Origin: Cyrtodaria siliqua
Taxonomy: Eukaryota; Mollusca; Bivalvia; Adapedonta; Hiatellidae
DNA: 64,000 nucleotides
Direction: 5' to 3'
Assembly (NCBI GenBank): GCA_037043455.1
Contig: JAWPHD010003102.1
Location: 1 to 64,000, forward strand
Shown piece after piece: positions 21,886-33,049 of the stretch; positions within the stretch are counted from its first letter, which is position 1, and each line of letters begins with the position of its first letter. Below the pieces are notes generated by a model. That model ran no database searches. It was not told where the DNA came from and saw only the letters and a program-made list of their open reading frames with translations. Made by a program: the position numbers and the translations under genes.

Positions 21886-22891
21886 CTGCAATGACAAGAT
21901 GTTGCGTATTATTGTGAGCTCTGATAGTGGAAATCTGTTTACACGTATGTATCGTGTATGGGAATGGTGAAAGGCAATAATGTACAGCAGTTGTTCAGTG
22001 TTAGCTCTTTGTCTTTAAAGTGAAGATGTGTGGCTAAAATCAATAACAAATTGGCTGGTGTAAGTTTTCATGAAGAAATTAATTTGTATTTTAACGTATA
22101 TATTGGAAAGGCATAATGACATGTGTTTGTGATCTCAAACATCACTATTCCAACATGTATGCACATACCATGTTTGGTGTCTGTAAGTGTTATGGGTTGA
22201 AAGTGCGTGACACATCGCTTTGGTATTGTGATCACGTGTGCCAAGTGAATTGAAAATCGTTGCAGGGGTTGTGTAGTAATGGGTTGGACATTAGCTGCGA
22301 TATGACAAACAGAATCCATACGAATGGTGTGATTACTATATGCCTGGGAAAAATGTTTGCAATTCTTTGGTCATAAAAATCTATTGCTACCTTTGGCGGC
22401 TGTGTTGGATTTCGCATTGTCATGTTTTTTTTCTAGGATCAGCTATAGGTCATTGGCAACATAGGTGTAAAGTTCCATTGATATTCATTGAGTAGTTTCA
22501 GAGGTGAAGTTGGTAAAAATAGAAGTTTAGGAGTGAACAGATGGTCCAACTACACACCATGGCATAAGCACCTGTGGTTATCTCTGATCATTGGAGCTAC
22601 AGAAGGCGCAGACATGTTTGTCCTATGACAAATGTAAAAGGTCAAGGTTATGATGGATTTATTTTGGAATGTCATACAGTGCTATCCCTAGATGTATTCA
22701 TATACTATGGTTGGTATGTGTGAGTGTAATAGTGTTGAAAATATGGTCCAGACATGAATTTCTATTGCAGAGGTCACAGTGACCCTACCTTGGTATCATT
22801 GCTTAATCTACAGGGCGATTCGGGCGATGAACGCGCCCGCGATCTCTTGACTTCGCCTTGGCAGCACATCAAAGCGAAGTTCAAGTCGGCG

Positions 22892-22936
22892 AAAAATTAA
22901 AAAAAAAAAAAAGAAAAAAATTTTTTTTTTTTTTTT
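22892..22936. repeat. A-run directly joined to a T-run
   Basis: About 29 bases of almost pure A (22892-22920) are followed at once by 16 T (22921-22936). This may be two retroposon tails meeting, or an inverted junction. Confidence 0.6.
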
Positions 22937-23148
22937 AGAAATGGTACAGTATAGTAATAAATCCATTACCATAGAAATTTGCATCAATATTTCAAGCTAA
23001 TATTATAGAGTAAAGATAATTAGTGTGCATTACACTGTATTCACTGCACTGCGATATACATGGTGATGACTATTCAACCGTTGTCTACGTATACACGTCG
23101 CTTGAAGTCTCCCTAAATTCTCTCCACTTGTCCCTAAAATCACTTGAG

Positions 23149-23169
23149 GGAGAAGTGACTTCTCCCTAA
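23149..23169. repeat. 10-bp perfect palindrome
   Basis: AGGGAGAAGT, one G, then ACTTCTCCCT. It sits in the GC-richer segment at 22800-23190 and probably belongs to a small dispersed element. Confidence 0.5.
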
Positions 23170-24346
23170 ATTCCCTGCCTATATTAAGCCCTGGGTATGT
23201 GACACACCACTATCCTAAGTGTGCTAGCTCAAAGCTGTGCAGTATTGCACATGGTGCACGCAGAAGCATTGCCAGAAAGTTTCCAATTACTGGTCACAAG
23301 TCAGGGTGAAGGACACTGTAAGGTAATTTAGGGACGCGAGCCACTGCCATAGCATAACATCAACTTTGGTATCTGTAAGTGTTATAGTAGTGAATGAAAC
23401 AGTGTGGACAAGTATTTTGGAGGGACGTATGGACCGGGTGCAAGCTTGAAGTCTCCACTGGGACCAGCGGGGGACTGATAACTGACGTTGTGGCGATAAT
23501 GCACGAAATTGGGATATGGTATTGCTGAATGTGTGTATGCACTTCCGGTTTACGATATGTGTTGTGAAGTGTAATATATATAAGTGTGTGATATCATTAA
23601 TCGAAAGAAAGTTATGGGTGTGTTTAATGGTTATTGCCGTGTTTGTTTTGGTGTAGTTAGGAGCACATTGAATAAAAGGTTATAGTGCAATTTTCATTCG
23701 GATGTAAATATCATGCTGAAATGGATAGTGTGTAAAAGGACAATGGTGTTAATTGTATCTATTTCAATGTATGTGTGTCGTCAGTGAGCGGTAGAAGCAA
23801 GTTGGACATATGGAGATATTTATCTATGTAATATTACCCAATGAAGAATGCTCGCTTTGGGTATGTATAATGATTGCAAGTGTGCATATTTCGACATACC
23901 CTGTACCTGTTATGATGTAACTCACATGTGCTTTGTTTGAATGGTGGATGTAAGGTATTGAATGTTGTGATCTGCATATATTTCTGTGATTGCCTGTACA
24001 GGCAGTGTTTGTATTGATTAATTAGCAAAGACCATCAATAGTTCATGATACTTTTGGCTACTGGTACCAATAGTTCACATTGACATTGGTACAGGAACAG
24101 CCACAACCATGATGCATTGTTAAGTGCACTGCAACACTACTACATGTCAATGCATTTTTATATACAACCATTTGATTTAGCAGCTGCAGGATTAAGTTGA
24201 AATACTGTCTGTAATATGGGACAGTTTTGGATGGTAGGCAAGAGAGGATGAAGAGTGGTTCGTGTATTTTTATTTATTTAACGTATATGCATGAAACATG
24301 TAAAATATGGTAATTGAGATCAGGATTGTGAAATTGGCATTCATAT

Positions 24347-25770
24347 GAAGATTACAAAAGACATGCTTGAAATACGTATGGACATTTCTGGGTACTTTAA
24401 GACCTCTAATGTCAGTGTTTGTAATAAGCACATGTAGGTAATGATACCACTTATAGTTTTGAAGACGTTGTCGCTCCAAAAAATCTTTTGTTAAAAATCA
24501 AATTTTAGCTGTGGTAACCATGTTGAATTTCGGCCAATCTGAAATGTTGCTAGGTTCAATTAAAGATTAAGAGTAACAACCCTGTAAAGTTTCATGAAAA
24601 TCTGCCACGTAGTTTCAAAGGATTGAAGATTACAAAAGACATGCTTGAAATACGTATGGACATTTCTGGGTACTTTAAGACCTCTAATGTCAGTGTTTGT
24701 AATAAGCACATGTAGGTAATGATACCACTTATAGTTTTGAAGACGTTGTCGCTCCAAAAAATCTTTTGTTAAAAATCAAATTTTAGCTGTGGTAACCATG
24801 TTGAATTTCGGCCAATCTGAAATGTTGCTAGGTTCAATTAAAGATTAAGGGTAACATCCCTGTAAAGTTTCATGAAAATCTGCCACGTAGTTTCAAAGGA
24901 TTAGCCGCTACAAGTTTTTAATATACAACTCTATGTAAACAACGATGGCTGCTGGCAGCCATGTTTGACGTTGAACCAAAACAAAATTTGGCAAGGACCA
25001 ACATCATGTCATGCTGATTATTTTACAAAATGTCCAATATCAATATCACTTATAGTTTTCAAGTAGTTGTCGCTACAAAGTTATAGTTTGGAAGTCTATT
25101 TTTAGCCATGGAAGCCATCTTTAATTTTGTGGCGACCTGAAATTTTGCTAGTATCAATTAGACATGAAGAGCAACATTCCTGTGAAGTTTGATGAAAATC
25201 CGTGAAGTAGTTTCAGAGGCGTAGTCGCTACAAGTTTTCATCATATAACTCTATGTAAACAAAGATGGCCACTGGCAGCCATGTTTACTGTGAAATCAAA
25301 ATAATGTTTGACTCTTATAACCAGCATGTCATGGTGATCATTTTACAGAAATACCCATATGAATATCACTGATAGTTTTCAAGACGTAGTTGCCATAAAC
25401 GTCAGTTGTAAAAATCTATTTTTAGCTGTGGCGACCATCTTGAATTTTTGGCCAATCTCAAATTTTGCTAGGATCATTTAGACGTTAAGAGCAATATTTG
25501 TGTAAAGTTTCATGTAAATCGGTCAGGTAGTTTCAAAGGAGTAGTTGCTACATGTTTTTACTATATAACTGTAAGTAAACGAAGATGGCCTCTGGCAGCC
25601 ATGTTTAATGTTGAATCAAACCCATTTTTGACAGGGGCCAACATCATGTCATGTTGATTAGTTTAGGAAATGTCCCATATCAATATCACTTATAGTTTTC
25701 AAGAAGTACTTGCTACAAACTTGCATGTTGAAAATTTATTTTTAACAGTGGCAGCCATTTATTTTTTTAG
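24347..25770 (+). repeat. Tandem array: two near-identical 278-bp units plus about three diverged ~315-bp units
   Basis: Unit 1 (24347-24624) and unit 2 (24625-24902) differ at only a few bases, for example AGAGTAACAACC against AGGGTAACATCC. Diverged units follow, each with a TAGTTTCAxAGG block at about 24890, 25207 and 25528. Each also has TCTATGTAAAC or GTAAGTAAAC, GATGGCxxCTGGCAGCCATGTTT, CACTTATAGTTTTxAAG and TTTTGCTAG. The array lies between the two Helitron genes and is probably a mollusc satellite-like repeat. Confidence 0.85.
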
Positions 25771-25999
25771 AATTTTGGTTTGTATCGGATAAGTTTTGTA
25801 TGTAGGAGTGGGTGTTTAATTTCAAATGTGCCCTCCCGGGGGCCCATGTTTGTTTGAATGGAATAGCAATAACAGCTTTAGCATAAGAACATTGGAAATG
25901 ATACAGTTATATACATATGAATGTGATATTTAACGGTTGAAAGAAAGGTAAGGTCGATGCGTGTGTATTAATTTAATTGAATTGGGTTTTAAACCAACA

Positions 26000-28900
26000 C
26001 ATGAATGGTTATATAGTACCTAACAGGCATGACCATGGCAAGCTCATTTTCCATGTACATCAAAATACGATATGGTAAATGGTTGTATGCCCTTCTCACC
26101 TGGAACTGCAGAGTTGCTGCAAATTCTATCGTGGAAACACCGTTTATGCTGGAGTAATGTTTATTGTTTTGCTGCCACTGCCCTTTTGATGTGAGCGTGA
26201 TGGCACTGGAGCCAAAGCACGGATCATGGTTTAGACCTTCGATGAACATAACGAAAGCATAATGAACAGCTGTAGATATACTGGTCTTTAGAATTATACA
26301 TGTACATTTATTACGTTTCCTTATTTACATTGACAATATACAAGAACATAATTGAATTTTGGTTTTATGGCGCACCAACACACCAAAGGTTATATGGCGC
26401 CTAACAGGCATGAACATGCCAGGCTCATCTTCCATGTAAATCGAGATAAAATATGGAAAATGGCACTAGAACCTTCTCACCCTGAACTGCAGAGTTGCTG
26501 CAAATTCTATCGTAGAAACACCATTTATGCTGGAGTAATGTTTATGTTTTGCTGCCACTGCCCTTTTGATGTGAGCGCGACGGCACTGGAGCAAAGGCAG
26601 GGATCATGGTGAAGACGTTTTTTGAACTTAACGAATAAATATTGAACATGATTTTGGGCCGAATCTATCCCTCTGTCTGCCCCTTTAAAGGGATCTCCAG
26701 TGAACCTATTCTTTGCTTCGAGACAAAACAAGATCCCACGGATGTGTCCACTAAGTAATAATTTCCAGCAGTAGATATACTGGTCTTTAGAATGATACAT
26801 GGATATTTATTAAATTTCCTTATTTACATTTACCATGCACAAGATCACAATTGAATTTTGTTTTAAGGCGCACCAACACACCACAGGTTATATGGCGCCT
26901 AACAGGCATGAACATGCCAGGCTCATCTTCCATGTACATCGAGATAAAATATGAAAATTGGGCCCAGAACCTTCTCACCCTGAACTGCAGAGTTGCTGCA
27001 AATTTTATCGTAAAAACTCCAATTACGCTGGAGCCACGTTTATTGTTTTTCTGCCATTGCTCTTAGTCATGTGAGCGAGATGGCACCTGAAACAATGCAG
27101 GGATCATGATGAAGACTTTTAATGAGCATGAACAAAAATGACAAAATGAATATGAATGGGAGGGGTCCTACCCCTCTCCATGTGACAGTGTGTTAGTAGT
27201 GGTTGTATTCTACCCCGACAACCACACGCGGAACAAGAACATAAAGCACTAAAGACCTAAACAATGCAGGACATATATACACACCACTTAACGAGCAGAG
27301 AAAAGGCATAGGCTTTTCAACTTCTGATGGTTGGATTTTCACCACCTTGGGAAATGCAAGACTTCACTTGCAACTAGTCTTGAATTGATTTGGAGTTTTA
27401 AGATACACCAACACGAGGAAAATTATATGGCATGAACCACAAGAACATGTTAGGTTCTCCGTCCATTTACATCTAGATAAAAATATGGAGAATGGAGAAC
27501 TGTCTGACCTGCAGTACTGTACATTCTGTAATAAACATGCCATTGACGATGGTGCCACGTGTCCACATTTGCATATACAACTATGGGGAATACGTTGAAT
27601 TAGCATAGGAAACCGACAAAGCAAACATAAAAGGGGTCATCAACATTTAGCGGGTTTTCCAGTGGTTGTATTGTACCCTGGCAACCACATAAGATTCGGT
27701 ATTGAGATGTCTTAAATGGAATGCATTAGATGGCAATTTAATGAAACGATGAATGTGGTGCCATGTTAACACACTGTGAATGCATTTCATGAATGTGTTA
27801 AAGTTAACGCTTGAAACAAAAGTTGAGGTCGATGTGTGTCTATTATTTTAATTTAATTGGGTTTTAAGTCCAACACATAACAGGCTATATGGCACCTAAC
27901 AGGCATGAACATGGCATGCTCATTCCCCATGTACATGCACATAAATGTGATAAATGGCCATATAGCCTTCTCACGATGTACTGCAGAGTTGCTGCAAAGT
28001 CCATTGTAGGAACGCCATTTATGCTGGTGCCATGTATATTGGTTTTTTGCCACCACCCTTTCGATGTGTGTGAGGTGGCAGCGGAGCCAAGGAGGGGAAC
28101 ATGATGAAGACCTTTAATGAACATAATAAAGAAATAATGGACATGAATTTTGGGCCAATTCAACCCTCTGCATACCCCTTTGAATGACTCTGCAGTTAAC
28201 CTATTCTTTGCTTCGTGACCAAACAAGTGCCCATGGATGTGTCCATTAAGCAGTAATTCCCAGCAGTTGATATACTGGTATTCAGTGTTATACATGTACA
28301 TTTTGTAAAATCATTATTTACATTTACCATATACATGAAGATAAGGTACTAAAGCCCAAAACAGTACAGAACATATATACACACAACTTATCTAACAGGG
28401 AGAAGGCATAGGCTTTTCAACTTCTGATTGTTGCAGTTTCACCCCCTTGGAAATGCATGACTTTACATGCAACTAGTGTTTAACTGATTTAGGGTTTTAC
28501 GACACACCAACACGAAAAAGGTTATACGGCGCAAACCACAAGGACATGCAAGGCTCATCCTCCATTTACATCTAGATAGAAATATGGATAATTGAGAACC
28601 TTCTAACCTGCAGAACTGTAGATTCTGTAATGGACGCCTGAGTTGACGATGGTGCCACATGTCCACATTTGCATATACAATTATGAGGAATACGTTGAAT
28701 AAGCATAAGAGACTGACAAAATGAATATGAGAGGGGTGGCCCCCTCAACATTTAGCGGGTTTTTCAGTGGTTGTATTCTACCCTGGCAACCAGACGATAA
28801 GACTTGGCATTGAGGGCTTTTGAGCTCTCTTAAATAGAAAGCATTATATGGCAATTTAATGAAATGATGAAAATGCATTGTGTTTGTGGGTTGCAGACGG

Positions 28901-29050
28901 TAAAGATGTTTATATGTGTAATGACCAGTCTTTATTTGCATTAATTCATTGGATGCAGGGAAGGTTATATGGCTCCAAACACAAATAAGCATGCAGCCTC
29001 ATAGCCCTTTTACCTTTGTGTACAATACGAAGAGTTTAGAATTTTCCGAG
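26000..29050 (+). repeat. Helitron-associated repeat units, cluster B (7 copies, downstream of RPA)
   Basis: Units start with a variant of GGTTATATGGCGCC at about 26008, 26388, 26886, 27424, 27884, 28518 and 28962. The best pair (26388 and 26886) stays alike for about 250 bases, through CCTTCTCACCCTGAACTGCAG, AGTTGCTGCAAATT and GGATCATG. Spacing varies from 380 to 634 bases. A second shared block (TTTCAACTTCTGATxGTTG, CAACTAGT) precedes the 27424 and 28518 units. No coding capacity is seen. Confidence 0.85.
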
Positions 29051-29598
29051 CTGCAGAACTCTAGAAATGCCGTAAAACCTACAGCATTGCACAGGTCCAT
29101 CATATGAAGTGTCACACGCATATGGTGAAGGCCTTAAATGGTTATGGCGAAATTGCAGAGTTCAACAGAAACTAGGAATTTGTGTTGTAATAAAATGACA
29201 GTATTACAAGACAACTGAATGAAATGCAGAGGAACACAACATACTGAAATATGTAAACAACAAACATGATATAAACACATATAAAGCAATTGCAAGGAAA
29301 TATGCTACAAGTACTTAGTAAACTATTTTACATGTCCTAACTGCATTCACTAGATGCAGCCTGCAAGTATAATGTCACTTATACAATAATGAATACATAT
29401 GCACAGCCATGATCAACACATGTTATCTATATGCTTTCATCTGCCTGCATTCTGCACACGCCAAGGGGAATCTATAGAGGAAAATAAGGATGTATGTGTG
29501 TGACCCTGTTTTGCAGTATATACATTGTGAGACGGACGGTAGCCATACTGGAGGTATTAAGACAAGATTAAGGTTTTGGCACTTCTGCAAGAAGTGTT

Positions 29599-31608
29599 CT
29601 AAAAGTCATGGAATCTTTCTTCTTGCAGCAAGTCGGCTAGTCTGTAACTTCGTTTTCTTGCTGGTCTAACAATCGCACTTTCCTTTTGTGTAGGACTGTG
29701 TTGTTTATTGTTAGATGTGCTCAAGTCCATAACAGGAGGTTCAGCTTCTTGGAATGGTGCACCTAAGTCAAAACTTCCGTATGTGTCAGCGGAACTGCCA
29801 CAGGTCGAGCTTTGCGAAGGCAGACTTAATGGTTTGAACATTTCGCTTGTTTTGGTTAAGTCGAGAGGCATCTGAGAAACTGTGTGCGACACTGGTGAGG
29901 TAAAAGTTGCAGTATGTCTGATTTTATGCGTGCAGGGATTAACATCTGCAGATGAAGTGGAAGCCTGAAAGAGCACTCTTCTTGGTGTGGAATACGTAGT
30001 ATTGCCCTTTTCTGGCACGGTAAGATGTTCAGTTGACGCGGACATCATTGTGTTTCTTTGAGAGGTTGGCGCGGCAACTTGTGATGATATATACTCTGGT
30101 GCAGTGTGTGTTGCAAGAGCTAATGTTTGCGATGCATAATCCTCTGTAAATCCCACTGAAGTTGGTGCAGCAAACGGGGATGATATGTAATGTGGTGCTG
30201 TGTGTGCTGCCGCAGCAGAGGATTGTGCTGTGTAATCCTTGGCAAATCCCACGGATGTCTGTGGACATGGTTCTGAAGCCCTATTTGAACCTTGCACATT
30301 CTGAGCAGATGTGAAAGCTGTTTCACTTGATGCCTGATGCGTTTGTGAGCCATAGGCTGGAGGCAGTGGTATATGCTTGAGAGGCGGACGAGAGTACAAA
30401 GGCACAGTTGAATTTGGCCTGGAAGTGTTTACAGATGTACTGTCTTGGAATGAAGACGGCGAAAACTTGCGCGTTAATGTTGCAGTTCCAAGGCTGGCCT
30501 CATCACTTGAGGTGGGAAGGATTTTGTCAAAGTTCGAACACAAGAATGCATCAGCATTTCGCTGGGTGAGGGTGAGATTGTATTTCTGACCATGCAAGGC
30601 ACTGCAGATCGCTTTTTTCTCATTTATAGGCAAACAATGGAAGGAATCTGCAGACATCCCCACAAGTGCTTCGGCCTTCTCATTAAAGATCATGACAGAG
30701 CCTTCCGCACCAACCTCATCTTGCACAAGTATCTTGAGCTTGTATCCTTTCGCTGCCACCATGTAGTCAACCTCACATTTATCACACCTGTGTGACGTGC
30801 CAACATTGTACACAGATCGGCGACAGTTGCGTGCAGGACACCGTGGGTAGGTTGTTTCTTCGAAGTCAATAGTGTTTATAACAACTTTGCAGCGAAGCGT
30901 CTTCCCACCGGATAGGGACGATAGTGTGCCTTGTTCAATGACACCTTTCGATGGTGACAAGCATGCAGGAACATCAGCATTGACATCAATACGTTCCAGC
31001 GCGGTAGTTTCGATTTGAGAGGGTTTAACAGTAAGCGTGCCGGAACTCATGGACACACAATGGTACTGCCCGTAACGCTTTACAACACCGTGCTCTATAA
31101 GAACAATATCCCCAGGCAAGCACAATACCTTTTGGCATGAATCACCCCAGAAAGTGCAGTCTATTTCTGCTGTGTTGTCTCTGATACGCACTTGAAGTTT
31201 TGGTACCTGCTTACCATTGATGTCTTCATCATGAATGCCACTGTTTGACAGGCATTTTCCAGCTATATTAACAGCTGCGTTCACACTGTTTTGCAATGAA
31301 GAAATGTCCACAATGGACACAGGTGCTACCATGGCTGTAGCGGTGATCGGCTCAACGAGAGTGTTAGCGGCAAAACGAATTTGGCACTGGTGTCCAGTCT
31401 TGCTATATCCAGCCTTTGCTACCCCAACTTTGCAGTTGTGTATTTTGTATGTCGATCCTTCAATAAGCCTGCTGTCGTAACGTTCGGCAACGCCATTCCA
31501 CAGGATGAAGTCCATCTTTCCCGACAAATCTGAGAAAATCCCAGATAAACGAAACTGATTATTTCCCCATGGTTGCAAGGCAGATCTGTGTGTTATTGTG
31601 ACCTGCAT
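29599..31608 (-). CDS. RPA1-like single-strand DNA binding protein encoded by the Helitron
   Basis: 669 residues from the ATG at 31608; the open frame extends 21 bases upstream only to a TTG. Three OB-fold regions are visible: OB-1 about 1-95 ('FRLSGIFSDLSGKMDFILWN'), OB-2 about 98-200 ('LQVRIRDNTAEIDCTFWGD', 'GDIVLIEHGVV'), and OB-3 about 225-370 with a zinc ribbon, C257-x4-C262...C275-x2-C278, followed by 'GYKLKILVQDEVGAEGSVMIF'. This matches the DNA-binding core of the large RPA subunit. The last 300 residues are a Ser/Thr/Pro-rich, probably disordered tail with an approximate 33-residue duplication ('TSVGFAKDY', 'TAPHYISSP' against 'TSVGFTEDY', 'TAPEYISSQ') and a basic end 'RPARKRSYRL'. 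Some plant and animal Helitrons carry such genes; the protein would coat displaced single strands. It shares orientation with the Rep-helicase 7.7 kb downstream. A short 5' exon cannot be excluded. Confidence 0.9.
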   Translation of the reverse strand: MQVTITHRSALQPWGNNQFRLSGIFSDLSGKMDFILWNGVAERYDSRLIEGSTYKIHNCKVGVAKAGYSKTGHQCQIRFAANTLVEPITATAMVAPVSIVDISSLQNSVNAAVNIAGKCLSNSGIHDEDINGKQVPKLQVRIRDNTAEIDCTFWGDSCQKVLCLPGDIVLIEHGVVKRYGQYHCVSMSSGTLTVKPSQIETTALERIDVNADVPACLSPSKGVIEQGTLSSLSGGKTLRCKVVINTIDFEETTYPRCPARNCRRSVYNVGTSHRCDKCEVDYMVAAKGYKLKILVQDEVGAEGSVMIFNEKAEALVGMSADSFHCLPINEKKAICSALHGQKYNLTLTQRNADAFLCSNFDKILPTSSDEASLGTATLTRKFSPSSFQDSTSVNTSRPNSTVPLYSRPPLKHIPLPPAYGSQTHQASSETAFTSAQNVQGSNRASEPCPQTSVGFAKDYTAQSSAAAAHTAPHYISSPFAAPTSVGFTEDYASQTLALATHTAPEYISSQVAAPTSQRNTMMSASTEHLTVPEKGNTTYSTPRRVLFQASTSSADVNPCTHKIRHTATFTSPVSHTVSQMPLDLTKTSEMFKPLSLPSQSSTCGSSADTYGSFDLGAPFQEAEPPVMDLSTSNNKQHSPTQKESAIVRPARKRSYRLADLLQEERFHDF

Positions 31609-31649
31609 GTCCACTTCCTGGTTATTCAAAGCGGAAGTGATCTCTGCTA

Positions 31650-33040
31650 TGGACTTTAACCTGTATGGAAATGGAATGTAACTTTTAGACAGAGCTGTCT
31701 GACATTGTGGTGTCTCAACGGAAGTTCGGAAGGATGGGTATCATGTGCAATAGATGGATGTGAATGCAATTTCACAAACTGCTCAGATAAACATTGGCTC
31801 TGCAAAGCATCACTGAAATCCGATGAAGGTGTGCAAGAACTGAGATAAACTGAATGTTACTACCAACGTAAGTTTAGATCTGCTTACACTGAAAGGTGGG
31901 CAAGGGGAAGAATGAAGACATAGCACAAGGAAACACACTGAAGATGTATGTAATGGTCTACAATTGCTAAAGAAATAGAGGTGTCATCCGTGTGTATGGA
32001 TCATTAGCACAACTCTGCATGTGTTGTATGCATGGTAAAGGAAATGAATTATAACTTCAGTAATAAAGCGTATCAGAAACGTTAATGTGGTTCGTTATGA
32101 CCAAGATTTCATTGAACTTAATGTTGGCTTAGACTGTTAGCTGGAGTGTGTGTAAAAAGTGAAAAGTGAATGTTGACTGATACATGGTCATGGTCTTTCA
32201 CATAACACTTATACAGTTTGTCTTATACAGTTGTAACTGTTTAACGGAACCTAACTGCAAGACATCAATCCATAACAGTATGCAAAGTTAATGCATACTT
32301 GTAGCCCAACGTTATATCCTAAGTTATCATTAGCATGTGTGAATTTTGACATGTAATCAAGCACGCAAGGGTAACACTGTATTCGTCTCTCATTTCCGTG
32401 GTGGTGGAACAGAAATAGGAATGTACTTTCTTTGTGGCATGGCAAATTACTGTGAGACTTACGTCATAATTCCGGTAGACATCTGCTCAGATAGTGGAGC
32501 GCTCTTTCCTTCGCACGCAACAGCGTTAAGTTAGTGAGTCCGCAGCAAGCCAAGGGGATGTGACACCTGTAATGAATGCACGTTCTTGTTACATTTCCAT
32601 GGCAGTTGAATTTCAGTTTCATGACAGTTATTTTTCATTGCGATGGATGAATGTCACTGGCATGGAGGTAGGCAGAATATGTTTTTACCTTTAATATGTT
32701 TTGACCTTTAGAGGGTGGGTAAGGGATTATATTGGCAATGTTAAAATGATAAAGATAGGTAGTAGTCTGTTTTTTAGTGTGATGTTGCAGACTTTCAATT
32801 AATACTACATTCACATCAAGAAGATGTTTGATGGCCATGGCAACGGTTGGCAAATGAACAAGACGACCAAGATGGGCCTGAATCACTCACCTGATTACCG
32901 GGACTTTATCGACTTTCTTCGAAATCTTATGGTTATATACAATCTGTGAAGGTTTTGGTTAAAATTGATCAAGAAGTATTGCTTTTGTAGTGATAACATT
33001 CACAGAATGACACTGAGAAAGTTTTGCAAAGATCAAATAC
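31650..33040. other. Upstream flank of the RPA gene, no feature recognised
   Basis: No recognisable gene or repeat. It should contain the promoter of the RPA gene and possibly the 5' end of the Helitron, but neither could be fixed by eye. Confidence 0.4.
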
Positions 33041-33049
33041 AAAATGAAG

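Larger units (their letters stand above)
21898..24340. other. Helitron inter-gene region, left part, no gene seen
   Basis: No open frame with recognisable content. At 22800-23190 lies a GC-richer dispersed-repeat-like segment (GGGCGATTCGGGCGATGAAC, GACTTCGCCTTGGCAG, CTCCCTAAATTCTC). The rest is AT-rich with many short open frames that look random. Confidence 0.45.
14831..31630 (-). mobile_element. Helitron-like rolling-circle transposon with OTU-Rep-helicase and RPA genes (ends not proven)
   Basis: Two intact minus-strand genes typical of autonomous Helitrons lie in one block: RPA-like at 29599-31608 and Rep-helicase at 16846-21885. A family of about ten non-coding repeat units, all in one orientation, follows each gene (15.05-16.15 kb and 26.0-29.05 kb). 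The 3' boundary is set at the hairpin at 14831-14853 and the 5' boundary at the start of the RPA gene, only as a minimum. The true 5' end must lie beyond 31.6 kb. At about 17 kb this is large for a Helitron, and later insertions in 22-26 kb are likely. Confidence 0.7.

Noticed and set aside
21886..21897. Longer start of the Rep-helicase at 21897
   Set aside because: The codon there is TTG; the first ATG in frame is at 21885.
24270..24757. Two matching minus-strand open frames of 69 and 65 residues
   Set aside because: Identical text arises from the 278-bp tandem duplication; no domain or start support.
31609..31629. Longer start of the RPA-like protein at 31629
   Set aside because: That codon is TTG; the first ATG in frame is at 31608.
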